Of a stretch of DNA of 45,227 bases, positions 34,735 through 43,913 are shown piece by piece. The stretch comes from Planctomycetota bacterium (GTDB lineage: Bacteria; Planctomycetota; Planctomycetia; Pirellulales; Pirellulaceae), in assembly GCA_026692885.1 (NCBI GenBank), contig JAPLNJ010000895.1, forward strand, positions 1 through 45,227, written 5' to 3'. Position 1 is the first letter of the stretch; every line of letters begins with the position of its first letter. The notes beneath the pieces were generated by a model. That model did not search any database and had not been told where the DNA came from. It was given only the letters and a program-made list of their open reading frames with translations. The position numbers and the translations under genes were made by a program.

Positions 34735-36402
34735 CTACGCCAATTTACTCAACCTCCGCACCAACCACTCGAGGCACAGGAAACCGCAGATCACCGCCAG
34801 CAACCAGGCCATCAGCCGCCGTTCGAAGCTGCGGTCCGGCGTGCCGGGCAAGTACGTCACATAGTCCTGCGCCTGCAGCGTGCTGGCCAGTGGCGAACCG
34901 CCGGCCAGCCTGGTCGCCGCAACGAGCCCTACATAATACGCCCCGCCGGTCGTCTGGGCGATCTCCGCCAGCAGCGGGTCGTTCCGTTCCGACTTCTCTG
35001 TTTCCAACGCGGGCACGCGGACGCGAACCTCGCGGACCAATAATTCGTCGAGTTGTCCGTGGGGGGGCCGCAGTTCCACGCGATAGTCGCCTTCCTGGAT
35101 GGCCGTGAACTGACCGGCGTACGTACCGTCGCGGGGCCCGCCCTTGACCGGCCGCAGCGTCAGCGGCGCCCGGCCGCCGTCCGGCCGCAGCAGATTCGCA
35201 GTCACTTCCGGGACCGACAGCGGCTGGTTCTGATCGTCGGTCAGGATCGCGCGCACACCGACCGTGTCGCCCAGCAGGGCGCGCTCCTTGTCGACCAGCA
35301 GCACGCCGTGCGTCGAGTCCTGCTGCAGCCGTCCCTGGGAGACCCAACGAATCAACTTTGTGTAGTACCGCTCGAAATACGCCTCTTCGACCGATCGGAT
35401 ACGCCACATCTCGCCACTGGCCTGGAAGAAGACTCGCCCGGCGCCATAGAAATGGCTGGCGAGATAGATGGGCAACTGACTGTCGATAGCCGTGTTGGGA
35501 TCCGAGAAGCGGGCATAAACTCGCGCGCCGGGTTTCGGGTCCTTGACGGCATAGTAGCCGTACACACCGGCGAACGCAGCCCAGGCAGCCTCGCTGCTGA
35601 CCGCGTTTTCTTCCAGCCACAGGAATTCGGCCTCCAAACCATCGCGTGTGAACTGCAGCGGCCACGCATTGTCGCCGCCGAAGCGGCCCACCCCGAGCGC
35701 GGCCGAGCCGCTGCTGTACAGGATTACGGGGTACAGGTTGCGGATCGTATCCAAGCGTGTGTCACCCCGGCGCGCCGCGGACCAGAGCGGCGTATGCACC
35801 GGCCCGGCCACCACGATCAGACCCCCGGCCTTGTCTGCGACCCACTGTTCGAGGTTCTTGACCTGGACCAGATCCAAGGCCGTCCAATCGGGGTCGAACG
35901 CGACGATGCAATCGTATTCGAACAGTTCCTGCGTTGTTTCCGGGAAGTCGAACAGCAGCTTGTTCGACTCTTGGGACATCCCCTGCTTGCCCGTCTGCAG
36001 CCACACGTCGACGGTCATGTCCCGGTCGCGAAACAACAGGTTGCGGAGGAAGGCATATTCGCGGGCAGGTCCGCCGGCGAGCAACAGCACGCGGGTCTTG
36101 CGCTCGACCACCTCGACATTCGCGACCTTGAAGTCATCCCGCGGGTCGGCATCGCCCGGCAGTGGCTTGACCGAGAGCTTATAGGTTCGCCGCCCGGGCT
36201 CCGTGGGCGTGACTTCAAACTTGACCGGCACGATTTCGCCCTCGTGCTTCAACTCGACACGGACTTCCTGCTCCAGGGTCTCCACGGTCGCCTGCTTGGT
36301 GCCGGCCGGCGCGGACGTCAGCCGGACTTCCAGCGTGCGGCTGCTAAAGCCGGTGCCTTGCAGATTTCCGGTCAGGGTGAACTTGTCGCCCGGATAGACG
36401 CC
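34735..36402 (-). CDS. C-terminal part of a membrane VWA/GATase-like protein (frame-broken)
   Basis: An open frame of 555 residues after a TGA at 36403-36405. It begins GVYPGDKFTLTGNLQGTGFS, the usual continuation of such planctomycete VWA proteins. A beta domain (VKFEVTPTEPGRRTYKLSVK), a glutamine-amidotransferase-like core (TRVLLLAGGPAREYAFLRNL, LFEYDCIVAFDPDWTALDLV, VADKAGGLIVVAGPVHTPLW), a second beta region and a C-terminal helix (RRLMAWLLAVICGFLCLEWL) follow. The upstream frame (36344-37399) overlaps it in another phase. A GTG at 36285 could start a separate product, but no ribosome site is clear. It is best read as the second half of one gene. Confidence 0.75.
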   Translation of the reverse strand, partial: GVYPGDKFTLTGNLQGTGFSSRTLEVRLTSAPAGTKQATVETLEQEVRVELKHEGEIVPVKFEVTPTEPGRRTYKLSVKPLPGDADPRDDFKVANVEVVERKTRVLLLAGGPAREYAFLRNLLFRDRDMTVDVWLQTGKQGMSQESNKLLFDFPETTQELFEYDCIVAFDPDWTALDLVQVKNLEQWVADKAGGLIVVAGPVHTPLWSAARRGDTRLDTIRNLYPVILYSSGSAALGVGRFGGDNAWPLQFTRDGLEAEFLWLEENAVSSEAAWAAFAGVYGYYAVKDPKPGARVYARFSDPNTAIDSQLPIYLASHFYGAGRVFFQASGEMWRIRSVEEAYFERYYTKLIRWVSQGRLQQDSTHGVLLVDKERALLGDTVGVRAILTDDQNQPLSVPEVTANLLRPDGGRAPLTLRPVKGGPRDGTYAGQFTAIQEGDYRVELRPPHGQLDELLVREVRVRVPALETEKSERNDPLLAEIAQTTGGAYYVGLVAATRLAGGSPLASTLQAQDYVTYLPGTPDRSFERRLMAWLLAVICGFLCLEWLVRRLSKLA

Positions 36403-37399
36403 TCAGTCCCGCGTTGCTGCGGCCGTCGCTGAACACCACGACCCCGGCGACGGGCCCGCCACGCTCTTTCTGCACCACGTAGCGCAGCGCCTCACCCAGC
36501 CGGGTTTCCAGGCCGCGGGCCGCCAGCTTTTCGGACCAGTCGATCTGCTCGACCTGCGGCACGGCGCCCGGCGGTATGGCTTCGGACGCCGATGGGTTGA
36601 CCTGTGTCTCGGTGAACCGGCCTTCTTGGAGCCCGAGCATGGTCAGAAACGCGACCTGCGGGTTGCGCAGGCCCGCCACGGCGAACACCACGAGCGCGAC
36701 GATGCAGAATACGACTCCGACCAGCAGGGACCACGGCGTCGACTCGGCGCTGCTGCCCGGCCGCACGACAATCAGGTACACCAGTCCGAAGAAGATGCTG
36801 AGGAACAGGCATCCGCCGCCCACCAGGGCGACGGTCCGGGCCTCGGCCACGGACTCGTGGAAGGCCTCCTCGGCGGAGACGGTTGGCGAGTTAGCGCCCG
36901 GCGGCGCGAGCTTCGGCAGCGCAGCGACCTCTGCCGGTTTGGACTGCTGATCGAAGCGGTAGACGACCACGTCGTGTTGCTGACGCAAGGTGACCAGCAA
37001 GGCCCCCTGGGCCAGTTCCTGGACCACGCTTTGGATGCGGCTGGCTGGGGGTTGCCCGCCGGGGGTCTCGTCGTCGGACATCATGCTCTGGCTGGTGTCG
37101 ACCAGCAGCAGCACCCGCGAGTTCTTGACGATCTTGCGCTCGGTCCGCTGCTCTAAGTTGAAGAAGTAGAACAGGATCCCCAGCAGAGCCAGCACCCGCA
37201 GCGCCAACAGCGTCCAACGCACGCCGCGCGGCAGTTCGACACTGTCGCGTCGGTACAGGAGCACCACCACCGCCAACAGGGCCGCGCAGACCGCCAGCAG
37301 CACCAGCCAATGCCACCACTCGGACATGGCTTGCAGGCGGGCGAACTGATAAAAGTCGCCGGCCGTTTCGGTGGCTAGAAGGCCCAGACCAATGCTCAC
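36344..37399 (-). CDS. N-terminal part of a membrane VWA protein (frame-broken)
   Basis: A 351-residue frame. A membrane helix (WWHWLVLLAVCAALLAVVVL), a second (WTLLALRVLALLGILFYFFN), then the start of a VWA domain with the DxSxS metal site (VLLLVDTSQSMMSDDETPGG) follow. Two more helices (VALVGGGCLFLSIFFGLVYL and WSLLVGVVFCIVALVVFAVA) interrupt the domain, and the VWA fold resumes with VAGVVVFSDGRSNAG. It then leaves frame (LRRLSGRQVHPDRKSARHRL). The VWA domain lacks the strands normally found between SDGR.NAG and YPGDKF, so some sequence may be lost as well as the frame. Start GTG 37399 has GAGG upstream; ATG 37327 is an alternative. Confidence 0.75.
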   Translation of the reverse strand: MSIGLGLLATETAGDFYQFARLQAMSEWWHWLVLLAVCAALLAVVVLLYRRDSVELPRGVRWTLLALRVLALLGILFYFFNLEQRTERKIVKNSRVLLLVDTSQSMMSDDETPGGQPPASRIQSVVQELAQGALLVTLRQQHDVVVYRFDQQSKPAEVAALPKLAPPGANSPTVSAEEAFHESVAEARTVALVGGGCLFLSIFFGLVYLIVVRPGSSAESTPWSLLVGVVFCIVALVVFAVAGLRNPQVAFLTMLGLQEGRFTETQVNPSASEAIPPGAVPQVEQIDWSEKLAARGLETRLGEALRYVVQKERGGPVAGVVVFSDGRSNAGLRRLSGRQVHPDRKSARHRL

Positions 37400-38028
37400 T
37401 GGCGGTGATTCCTCAGGGGGCTAGGGACTGCGATGATGGGGGACACTTGTTACTCCTGAAACGGCGAAACAAGGGCAAATCCGGCGCACGGTCACCATCT
37501 TGTCGCATCCTTTCAGGATTGGGAAGTTTGGGTCTCCGAAACCCAGGACGTTGCCTTCATCGTTATACACAACTCTTCCGCCCCAAAGGGGCATTAACAA
37601 ACCAGCCCAGGGCAGAGCGTAGCGGCGACAGCCGCAAAGCGACGCCCTGGGTACGGGTTCGATTCATCCCGGTAGCCCTGAAAGGGCGAAACAAATCGGT
37701 AGTCCCACACGTGTTGTTCGTCTTCAAACCAGATGGATGTCGTTCTTGAAGAAGGACTGTCGCGCGGCGTGCTGCGTTGGCTTGTTTCGCCCCTTCAGGG
37801 CTGGCGTTCTTGATACTCCCATAACCCAGGGCGGCGCTACGCGGCTAACGCCGCTACGCTCTGCCCTGGGCTGCTATGTGGCTGCCCCTATCGGGGCGAA
37901 AACTTGTGTCTAACGATCGGGGCGTTGCCGGGGCTGATATATTGCGCCCATTCAGGGCAAGACTTCCGACTCGACGTCCGGCCAGATTGCAATAACATGG
38001 TTCCTGATCTCTCCCAACTGAGCCGTGC
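37400..38028. other. Gap inside the MoxR operon, mostly a palindromic repeat
   Basis: 629 bp between the BatA-like gene and the VWA gene. Apart from the palindromic element (37548-37930) nothing was recognised. The insertion probably separated genes that are normally contiguous. Confidence 0.55.
37548..37930. repeat. Large palindromic intergenic repeat, copy 4 (longest)
   Basis: Here the inverted arms extend to the outer flanks: ACGTTGCC..CGTTATACACAAC on the left against GTTGTGTCTAACG..GGGGCGTTGCC-like sequence on the right. Both arms carry the complete set of three hairpins. The loop is longer (about 110 nt) than in copies 1 and 2. Confidence 0.75.
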
Positions 38029-40353
38029 TTAGACCGCCCCGCCCCGGGCCGGATGATAACTTGCCGAATAGGCCACCAGTTGCTCGGCCAGCAGCAAGGC
38101 GATCAACAGGCACATCAACAGCAGGCTGTGATTGTTCCCGCTCAGCCCGGACAACTCGTAGCTGTACTCGTCAGCATAACGGAATTCGGCCTTGACCGGG
38201 GCCAGGTTCGCAATCAGCAACTTCGGGTCCACGCGGCTCAAGTCGCCTTCGCTAGGTTCCACATTCAACGCGAACCGCCGCACCTCGGGTTCGCCGGCGT
38301 TTGTTACCGGCCAGGCTTCGTAGATTCCGCTACGGTCCGTCTCGCCCGTCTCGTCGGGCGTCACTTGCCCGATCGCGGCGGTCATGAGCGGCGAGTTCGG
38401 CTCCTTTCTGGTCGCCACGCGGTCGATCACCTGCTTGGTTTCCGGCGTGTCACCCGGCGCGACAAACTGTAGATCCTGCCGGAACTTGCCGGCCTCCAGT
38501 TGGACCACGATGGGTACGCCCACCGGACGCACTTCGGCGGCCCGCTCGGCCGAGGCCAGATGCGAGTGCAACTGCAGCACCATGACCACGAAGCTGGGGT
38601 CATTGCCCCAGTTGTTCCAGTCTGGCGCAAACGTGGTCAAGAAAGCCAGCACACGGCCCTCCCCGAACTTACGTTCCACGGCCAGCGGCAAGCGGTTGCG
38701 TAACGCGGCGGCGACTCGGACCGTGGAATCCGGCTCCGGCTGCCAACCGTCCAGAGGCTTCCAAAACCGGTCGATTGTCACCTGCCGGATGAACGAGTTA
38801 CGCTCACCCAAGAAGACGCTGAAGACCGGATGCTCCGTGACCTCGATGTCCGGAGCGTGCTCGACGTCCTCCGCGACCAACACGTCCTCGCGTCCCAGCG
38901 GAAGCGGGAACAGCCCCAGGCCACCTCGGTACAGCCGATTGGTGTAAAACATCGAGTCGACATCCGGACCGAGGAAAAAGCAAACGCCGCCACCGTTGCG
39001 TGCGTAAGCCTCCAGATTCTCGACGGCCCGATCGTCCAGACGCGGCAGATCCAGCAGATAGATCGCTCGATACTTCTGCAGCGACTCAGGCGTGGCATCC
39101 CGCAGGAAAGCCGCCGTGTTGGTGTCCGGTTGAATCCCCGTCTTGGCCCGGCCGCCCGGCTGGAACACGGCCTGCAGGAAATACCCGTGACGCTGTTGGG
39201 GCGAGCCATCCACGATCAGCACCGGTTCGTTTTCCGGGACGTCGATTACGCACCAGCGGTGATTGTCCGCGGTCACCGGATCGTCCACGAGACTCGCCTC
39301 GACCACGTGTCGGCCCGGCTTGGGGAAGAAGACCTGCACGCGGCGGGTCACAGTCTGACCCGGTTCGATCGTCTCGATCAGGATCGTGGGCAACTCTTCG
39401 GTCTTGCCGACGAATTTGTCCGGGGTTGCCGCCTGCTCCAATTCGGGATCGCAGAACACGGAGTTGATTTTCAATTGGATGTTGCGAGCCGTGTCGGAAC
39501 TGAAGTTCTTCACCGCGATGTTGATGAACAGCGGCACCCCGGCGGCACGGGTTTCTTGGGCCGGCTGGATGTCAACGAGGCCCAGATTCTGCCGCGTCTC
39601 CTTGACGCAACCGACCAAGTGGATCTCGGCCGGCGACTGCTCAATCCGCTTCAGCTGCTGGCGGATCTCCGCCGGATTCTCCCACTGCACCGCGCGGAAA
39701 TCAGACAGGATGTAGACCACGCGATGCTCGTCGGCCGCGGCATCGAACAGCTGTTCCAGCACGCTCAAGGCCGGCAGCGGCCCGCTGGCCAGTTGGGAAA
39801 CCTGGCAGGCGTTGCGCCGGTTGGCCAGCGTCACGTCGAAGTGCGGGTCGATGTCCTCCGCGTTGAAGTCCGCGACTCGATCGAGACCCTGGCCCGGCTC
39901 ATGCTCACTCGACTCGCGACCGGCACGGGAAAAGCGGATCAGGGTGAACTTCTGTGGCGTGTCTTGTGCCGCGGCCTGAGTGGCGATGCGTTGCAGCATG
40001 CTCAACGCCGTATCGAATGCGCTGGTCCCGCCCGCCCGGTCCGACATCGAGTAGCTGTCGTCCAGCAGCACGTAGTGATGCGTGGCCTTGGCGCCCAGGA
40101 AATCCAACCACTGCCCGCGGGTCACCCATTGGGCCAACATCGCCACCAGCAAGGCCACGGCGGCCATCCGCAGCAGCAGCAGCAGCAGTTGTTTCAGCCA
40201 GATCCACTTGCGGTGCTTCTTGTAGCTCTGCAGCAAGAAGTCCATCGCCGCCCACTTCACGCGTCGGTGCCGCAGCATGTTGATCAGGTGGATCAACAGC
40301 GGCAACAGCACGAGGAAAAATCCCCAGGTGAGTGGTTGATGGATAAAGTGCAT
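38029..40353 (-). CDS. BatA-like membrane protein with VWA domain
   Basis: A 774-aa protein. The BatA N-terminus (FLVLLPLLIHLINMLRHRRV, then WAAMDFLLQSYKKHRKWIWL) is followed by a second helix (LLLLLRMAAVALLVAMLAQW). A VWA domain follows with YVLLDDSYSMSDRAGGTSAF and later VVYILSDFRAVQW, then a CARDB-like beta region (NIAVKNFSSDTARNIQLKIN), and a GATase-like part (EPVLIVDGSPQQRHGYFLQA, YAIYLLDLPRL-type block). It ends in a C-terminal helix (HSLLLMCLLIALLLAEQLVA). This is the standard large membrane partner of MoxR/DUF58 in planctomycetes, with a probable chaperone-like or assembly role at the inner membrane. It lies 35 bp after the DUF58 gene. Confidence 0.87.
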   Translation of the reverse strand: MHFIHQPLTWGFFLVLLPLLIHLINMLRHRRVKWAAMDFLLQSYKKHRKWIWLKQLLLLLLRMAAVALLVAMLAQWVTRGQWLDFLGAKATHHYVLLDDSYSMSDRAGGTSAFDTALSMLQRIATQAAAQDTPQKFTLIRFSRAGRESSEHEPGQGLDRVADFNAEDIDPHFDVTLANRRNACQVSQLASGPLPALSVLEQLFDAAADEHRVVYILSDFRAVQWENPAEIRQQLKRIEQSPAEIHLVGCVKETRQNLGLVDIQPAQETRAAGVPLFINIAVKNFSSDTARNIQLKINSVFCDPELEQAATPDKFVGKTEELPTILIETIEPGQTVTRRVQVFFPKPGRHVVEASLVDDPVTADNHRWCVIDVPENEPVLIVDGSPQQRHGYFLQAVFQPGGRAKTGIQPDTNTAAFLRDATPESLQKYRAIYLLDLPRLDDRAVENLEAYARNGGGVCFFLGPDVDSMFYTNRLYRGGLGLFPLPLGREDVLVAEDVEHAPDIEVTEHPVFSVFLGERNSFIRQVTIDRFWKPLDGWQPEPDSTVRVAAALRNRLPLAVERKFGEGRVLAFLTTFAPDWNNWGNDPSFVVMVLQLHSHLASAERAAEVRPVGVPIVVQLEAGKFRQDLQFVAPGDTPETKQVIDRVATRKEPNSPLMTAAIGQVTPDETGETDRSGIYEAWPVTNAGEPEVRRFALNVEPSEGDLSRVDPKLLIANLAPVKAEFRYADEYSYELSGLSGNNHSLLLMCLLIALLLAEQLVAYSASYHPARGGAV

Positions 40354-40388
40354 GGGAAACCAATTGATAGCTGACCGCCGAGAGTTCC

Positions 40389-41291
40389 CTAGTTCTTGTG
40401 GTGCATGCCCAGCCGATTGCTCAAATACGTCGCCAGTGCCGCGTCTAACGGCTGGCTGGTACGAAGCAGGGCATAATCGACCATGTTGTCGGCGCAGCCG
40501 CGGCGGATTTCGCCCAGGAACGCGTTCATCGCCTCCAGGTAACCTTCGCGCAACGCCCGCGGATTGCAGTTCAAGTGATCCAACGACTCCAGTCCTTCGA
40601 ATCGCGTGGGTCCGGAGAACGGGAAATCCAACTCGTCGTCATCCAGCACGTGAAAGACCAAGATGTCGTGCCCCCGCTGCCGCAAGAGCCGCAACCCTTT
40701 CAGCGTGCCCGGCCGGTCTGCCAACAGGTCGGAGATCAACACAATCAGGCCACGCCGCGGCAGCCCTTCGGCCGCCTCGCGCAACACCGCGTACATGTCC
40801 GTCTTATCCCGCGGTTGGCTGACGTTCAGCGAGTCGACGATCGAATGGATGTGGTTCCGTCGGCTGCGAATCGGCACGCGCGTGCGGATCGCGTCGTCGA
40901 AGGCGAGGCAGCCGACCGCGTCCTGCTGCCGCAACACCAGGTACGCGAGACTGCCGGCGATTGTGCAGGCGTATTCGTACTTGTTCAGCGGACCGCGGCC
41001 GTACGCCATGCTGGCGGACACGTCCACGATCAGCGAGCAGCGCAGGTTGGTGTCCTCGTCGTACTGTTTGACGTACAACCGGTCCTGCCGCGCCCAGACT
41101 TTCCAGTCCACGTGGCGCAGGTCGTCACCCACGGTGTATTCGCGGTGCTGGCGGAACTCGACGGACTGGCCGAAGTAAGGGCTGCGGTGCATGCCCGACA
41201 GGAAACCTTCGACGATGTGCCGGGAGCGCAGGTCCAGCCGCGAGATCCGCTTGATCGCCTCAGGATGCAAAAATCTTTTGGAATCGGGCAT
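40389..41291 (-). CDS. DUF58 domain protein
   Basis: A 300-aa cytoplasmic protein with the family core: [60 protein letters not shown] and the VWA-like metal site [13 protein letters not shown] typical partner of MoxR ATPases. Its start (ATG 41291) overlaps the end of the MoxR gene by 32 bp, so the two are translationally coupled. Confidence 0.93.
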   Translation of the reverse strand: MPDSKRFLHPEAIKRISRLDLRSRHIVEGFLSGMHRSPYFGQSVEFRQHREYTVGDDLRHVDWKVWARQDRLYVKQYDEDTNLRCSLIVDVSASMAYGRGPLNKYEYACTIAGSLAYLVLRQQDAVGCLAFDDAIRTRVPIRSRRNHIHSIVDSLNVSQPRDKTDMYAVLREAAEGLPRRGLIVLISDLLADRPGTLKGLRLLRQRGHDILVFHVLDDDELDFPFSGPTRFEGLESLDHLNCNPRALREGYLEAMNAFLGEIRRGCADNMVDYALLRTSQPLDAALATYLSNRLGMHHKN

Positions 41292-42330
41292 CGCGGGTCA
41301 GCTCGTCTTCCTTGGTAGGAGTCGTATCCAGCAGTTGCTGGACGAGGGAGTCCGGGGTCTTGCCTTCGCTTTCCGCGGCGTAGTTCAGCACCAGCCGATG
41401 CCGCAACACGGGCTTGGCCAGGGCTTGGATGTCGTCCGTGGACACGTGGGTGCGGCCCTGCAGCAACGCGCGCGATTTGCCGCCGAGAATCAGGAACTGC
41501 ACGGCCCGTGGTCCGGCACCCCAGGCCAATGTTTCGTTCACGAACTCCGGCGTCCCAGGATTTTGGATCCGCGTCTGTCGCACCAGGGACAGGGCGTAGC
41601 GGATCACGTGGTCCGTGACCGGCACCTCGCGTACCAGGCGTTGCAGGTCGAGGATCTCCTGGCCGCTCAGCACCGGGCGGATATCATCCGACTGCACGGT
41701 GGTCGTGCGGCGGGCGACTTCGAACTCTTCGTCGAACTTGGGATAGTTGACGAAGACCTTGAACATGAACCGGTCCTGCTGCGCTTCGGGCAGCGGATAG
41801 GTGCCTTCCTGCTCGATCGGGTTCTGGGTGGCCAGCACGAAAAACGGATCGGACAGGGGGTGCCGGATGCGGCCCACCGTGATTTGCCGTTCCTGCATGG
41901 CTTCCAGCAGTGCCGATTGCGTCTTGGGCGGTGTCCGGTTGATTTCGTCTGCGAGAATGATATGCGAGAACAGCGGGCCTTCCATGAATCGCCGTTCGCG
42001 CTGCCCGGTGCTGCGGTTCTCTTCGATGATCTCCGTGCCGGTGATGTCGGCGGGCATCAGATCGGGCGTGAATTGGATGCGGCTGAAGGACAGGTTCAAC
42101 GTGCGCGCCAGCGTGCTGATCATCAGCGTCTTGGCCAGACCGGGGACGCCTTCCAGCAGGCAGTGGCCGCGGCTGAACAGCGAAATCAGCAGTTCCTCGA
42201 TCACTTGCTGTTGGCCAACGATCACCTGAGCCAATTGTTCTTGGATTTTCGCACGGGCTTGCTGCAGACGCTGAAACGCCGCGGATTGACCCGGCGAGTA
42301 GGTCGCGCTGCGATCGCCTTCGGTGGTCAT
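41260..42330 (-). CDS. MoxR family AAA+ ATPase
   Basis: A 356-aa protein. Walker A GVPGLAKT and Walker [21 protein letters not shown], the arginine-rich sensor region [20 protein letters not shown], and the AAA lid ([40 protein letters not shown]) are all present. MoxR proteins act as ATP-driven chaperones for VWA-type partners, here DUF58, BatA and the broken VWA protein. Start ATG 42330 has GAAAGG 10 bp upstream; the longer frame to 42375 is less likely. First gene of its operon. Confidence 0.95.
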   Translation of the reverse strand: MTTEGDRSATYSPGQSAAFQRLQQARAKIQEQLAQVIVGQQQVIEELLISLFSRGHCLLEGVPGLAKTLMISTLARTLNLSFSRIQFTPDLMPADITGTEIIEENRSTGQRERRFMEGPLFSHIILADEINRTPPKTQSALLEAMQERQITVGRIRHPLSDPFFVLATQNPIEQEGTYPLPEAQQDRFMFKVFVNYPKFDEEFEVARRTTTVQSDDIRPVLSGQEILDLQRLVREVPVTDHVIRYALSLVRQTRIQNPGTPEFVNETLAWGAGPRAVQFLILGGKSRALLQGRTHVSTDDIQALAKPVLRHRLVLNYAAESEGKTPDSLVQQLLDTTPTKEDELTRDARFQKIFAS

Positions 42331-42574
42331 GAAATGTTGCCTTTCGTTGGGATTCACTCGTCCCTGATGGTCCAAGGGTTTGTGGTCATCAGCATACCCT
42401 AAACCACGAGGACTGCCAGCCCAGAGGATCTGTGGAAGTCATCCGCACCTGCGGCGAGCGGTCTCGCGGCCAACCGGCCGAAGCCTTGCTGCGAATAACT
42501 CGTATTCGCGAAGGGCGTCCGCATGGTAGGGCACAGCCGAAAGATATACCGCACGCGGTTGAGGATGGCACATC

Positions 42575-42648
42575 CTCGTTTAACCCGGAGCCAACGGCGA
42601 CGGCGTGTTTCACCGGGCACCGTCGCCGTTGGCTCCGGGTTAAACGAG
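42575..42648. terminator. Perfect 29-bp inverted repeat between kinase and MoxR operon
   Basis: Arms 42575-42603 and 42620-42648 are exact inverses (CTCGTTTAACCCGGAGCCAA...), with a 16-nt loop, 22 bp beyond the histidine kinase stop. It would stop or slow transcription entering the MoxR operon. It may instead be a dispersed repeat. The remainder of 42331-42669 shows nothing else. Confidence 0.7.
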
Positions 42649-42669
42649 TCAATGCCAACCGCGAGCTGG

Positions 42670-43779
42670 TTAACTTACCCCCGCTTCTCGACTCAGCGGT
42701 AGTTGAATGCGGACGACCGTGCCCGCGCCGCGCGAACTCTCGACGCACAGGCTCCCGCCCAGCAACTGCGCCCGCTGACGAAGGCTTCTCAGGCCGAAGG
42801 TCTTGGCGTCTGAGCGACCGGGGTCGAAGCCGATGCCCCAATCGCGCACGACGATCTCCAAGTGATCCTCCTGTGGGGTCAGTTCCACACGCGCCCGCAA
42901 GGATTGACTGTGGCGGCGGATATTGTTGAGACTCTCCTGGATCATCCGATAGACGGCCCGCTCCCACGACGGTGCCAACCGCGTCAAGGGTCGGTCGTGG
43001 ACGAACTCGATCGCGATTCCCGAGGTCGCCGAGAATTTGTCGATCAACACTTCCACGGCGCCGACCAACCCTTCCTGGTCAAGGTCCGGGCCGCGGGCAC
43101 CATCCATCAGACGGCGCGCCTCCTTAATCCCGTCTCGCAACAAGTCTGCCACTGTCTGCAACTGCTTGACGCTGTCCGGCTGGCCTTGTTCGATCGCCTG
43201 CTGAGCCGCCTCCAGGAACATCAGCGCCCCCGTGATTTCCTGGATCAAACCATCGTGGATCTCGCAGGCGAGGACTTCCTGGTCACGATCGGACTTATGC
43301 AGCAAGAGTTGCAGCGCCTGCCGCCCTGCCTGCCACTCGACTTCTTCCTGCTTCCGGTCGGTGATATTGACAAGGAACGTCAGCAGGCACTCCCGACCGG
43401 CGCAGATCATCCGTTGCTGCCAGACCGCCAGCCACAGCGGGCGGCCATCTTCCCGCCGGCTTTCTACCTCAACCCCGTGCGCGCAGCCGTTCTGGTCCGC
43501 CCGCCTCGCCACTTTGCGGCGATCCGCCAGCTTGGGGATGAACGCGGACAGATCTCGCCCCCAGAGGCTGCCGGGACGGACGCCCAGCGTCTCATCCAGA
43601 CACGCGTTGGTGTAGAGGATCTCCCCATCGGCCACCTGCCAAATCGCCAGGGGAACTGGCAGAGCGTCTACGGACCGCAGGAGTTCTTCGCCTGCCTGGC
43701 CACACACTTGCTGCAACTTGGCCACGCGAGTTGCCAGCGCGTCTACCTTCGCGGCCTTGCGCTCGGGATGCGGGATCAT
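42670..43779 (-). CDS. PAS-containing sensor histidine kinase, NarL/LuxR-partner type (HisKA_3)
   Basis: A 369-aa protein without membrane helices. A coiled-coil start leads to a PAS domain (about 35-150: LPVPLAIWQVADGEILYTNA, LWLAVWQQRMICAGRECLLT, NITDRKQ). HisKA_3 follows with the phospho-His in ACEIHDGLIQEITGALMFLE (about res. 173-192). The HATPase_c domain (ESLNNIRRHSQSLRARVELT, IVVRDWGIGFDPG, FGLRSLRQRAQLLGGSLCVE, GAGTVVRIQLP) ends the protein. It should phosphorylate a LuxR-type response regulator, but none is encoded next to it. The stimulus is unknown. It stands alone between two hairpin-rich gaps. Confidence 0.9.
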   Translation of the reverse strand: MIPHPERKAAKVDALATRVAKLQQVCGQAGEELLRSVDALPVPLAIWQVADGEILYTNACLDETLGVRPGSLWGRDLSAFIPKLADRRKVARRADQNGCAHGVEVESRREDGRPLWLAVWQQRMICAGRECLLTFLVNITDRKQEEVEWQAGRQALQLLLHKSDRDQEVLACEIHDGLIQEITGALMFLEAAQQAIEQGQPDSVKQLQTVADLLRDGIKEARRLMDGARGPDLDQEGLVGAVEVLIDKFSATSGIAIEFVHDRPLTRLAPSWERAVYRMIQESLNNIRRHSQSLRARVELTPQEDHLEIVVRDWGIGFDPGRSDAKTFGLRSLRQRAQLLGGSLCVESSRGAGTVVRIQLPLSREAGVS

Positions 43780-43913
43780 GACAAAGTCCTCGCTCCAACG
43801 GCAGAAAGATGGTCCCTAGCGGGTACCGACTCAACCCTTGAACGGTCAATATACCGCAAGAGTACCAATAAGTCCACCAGTGGTTAGGCGGGTCCACCCT
43901 GGCCGGCGCGAAT

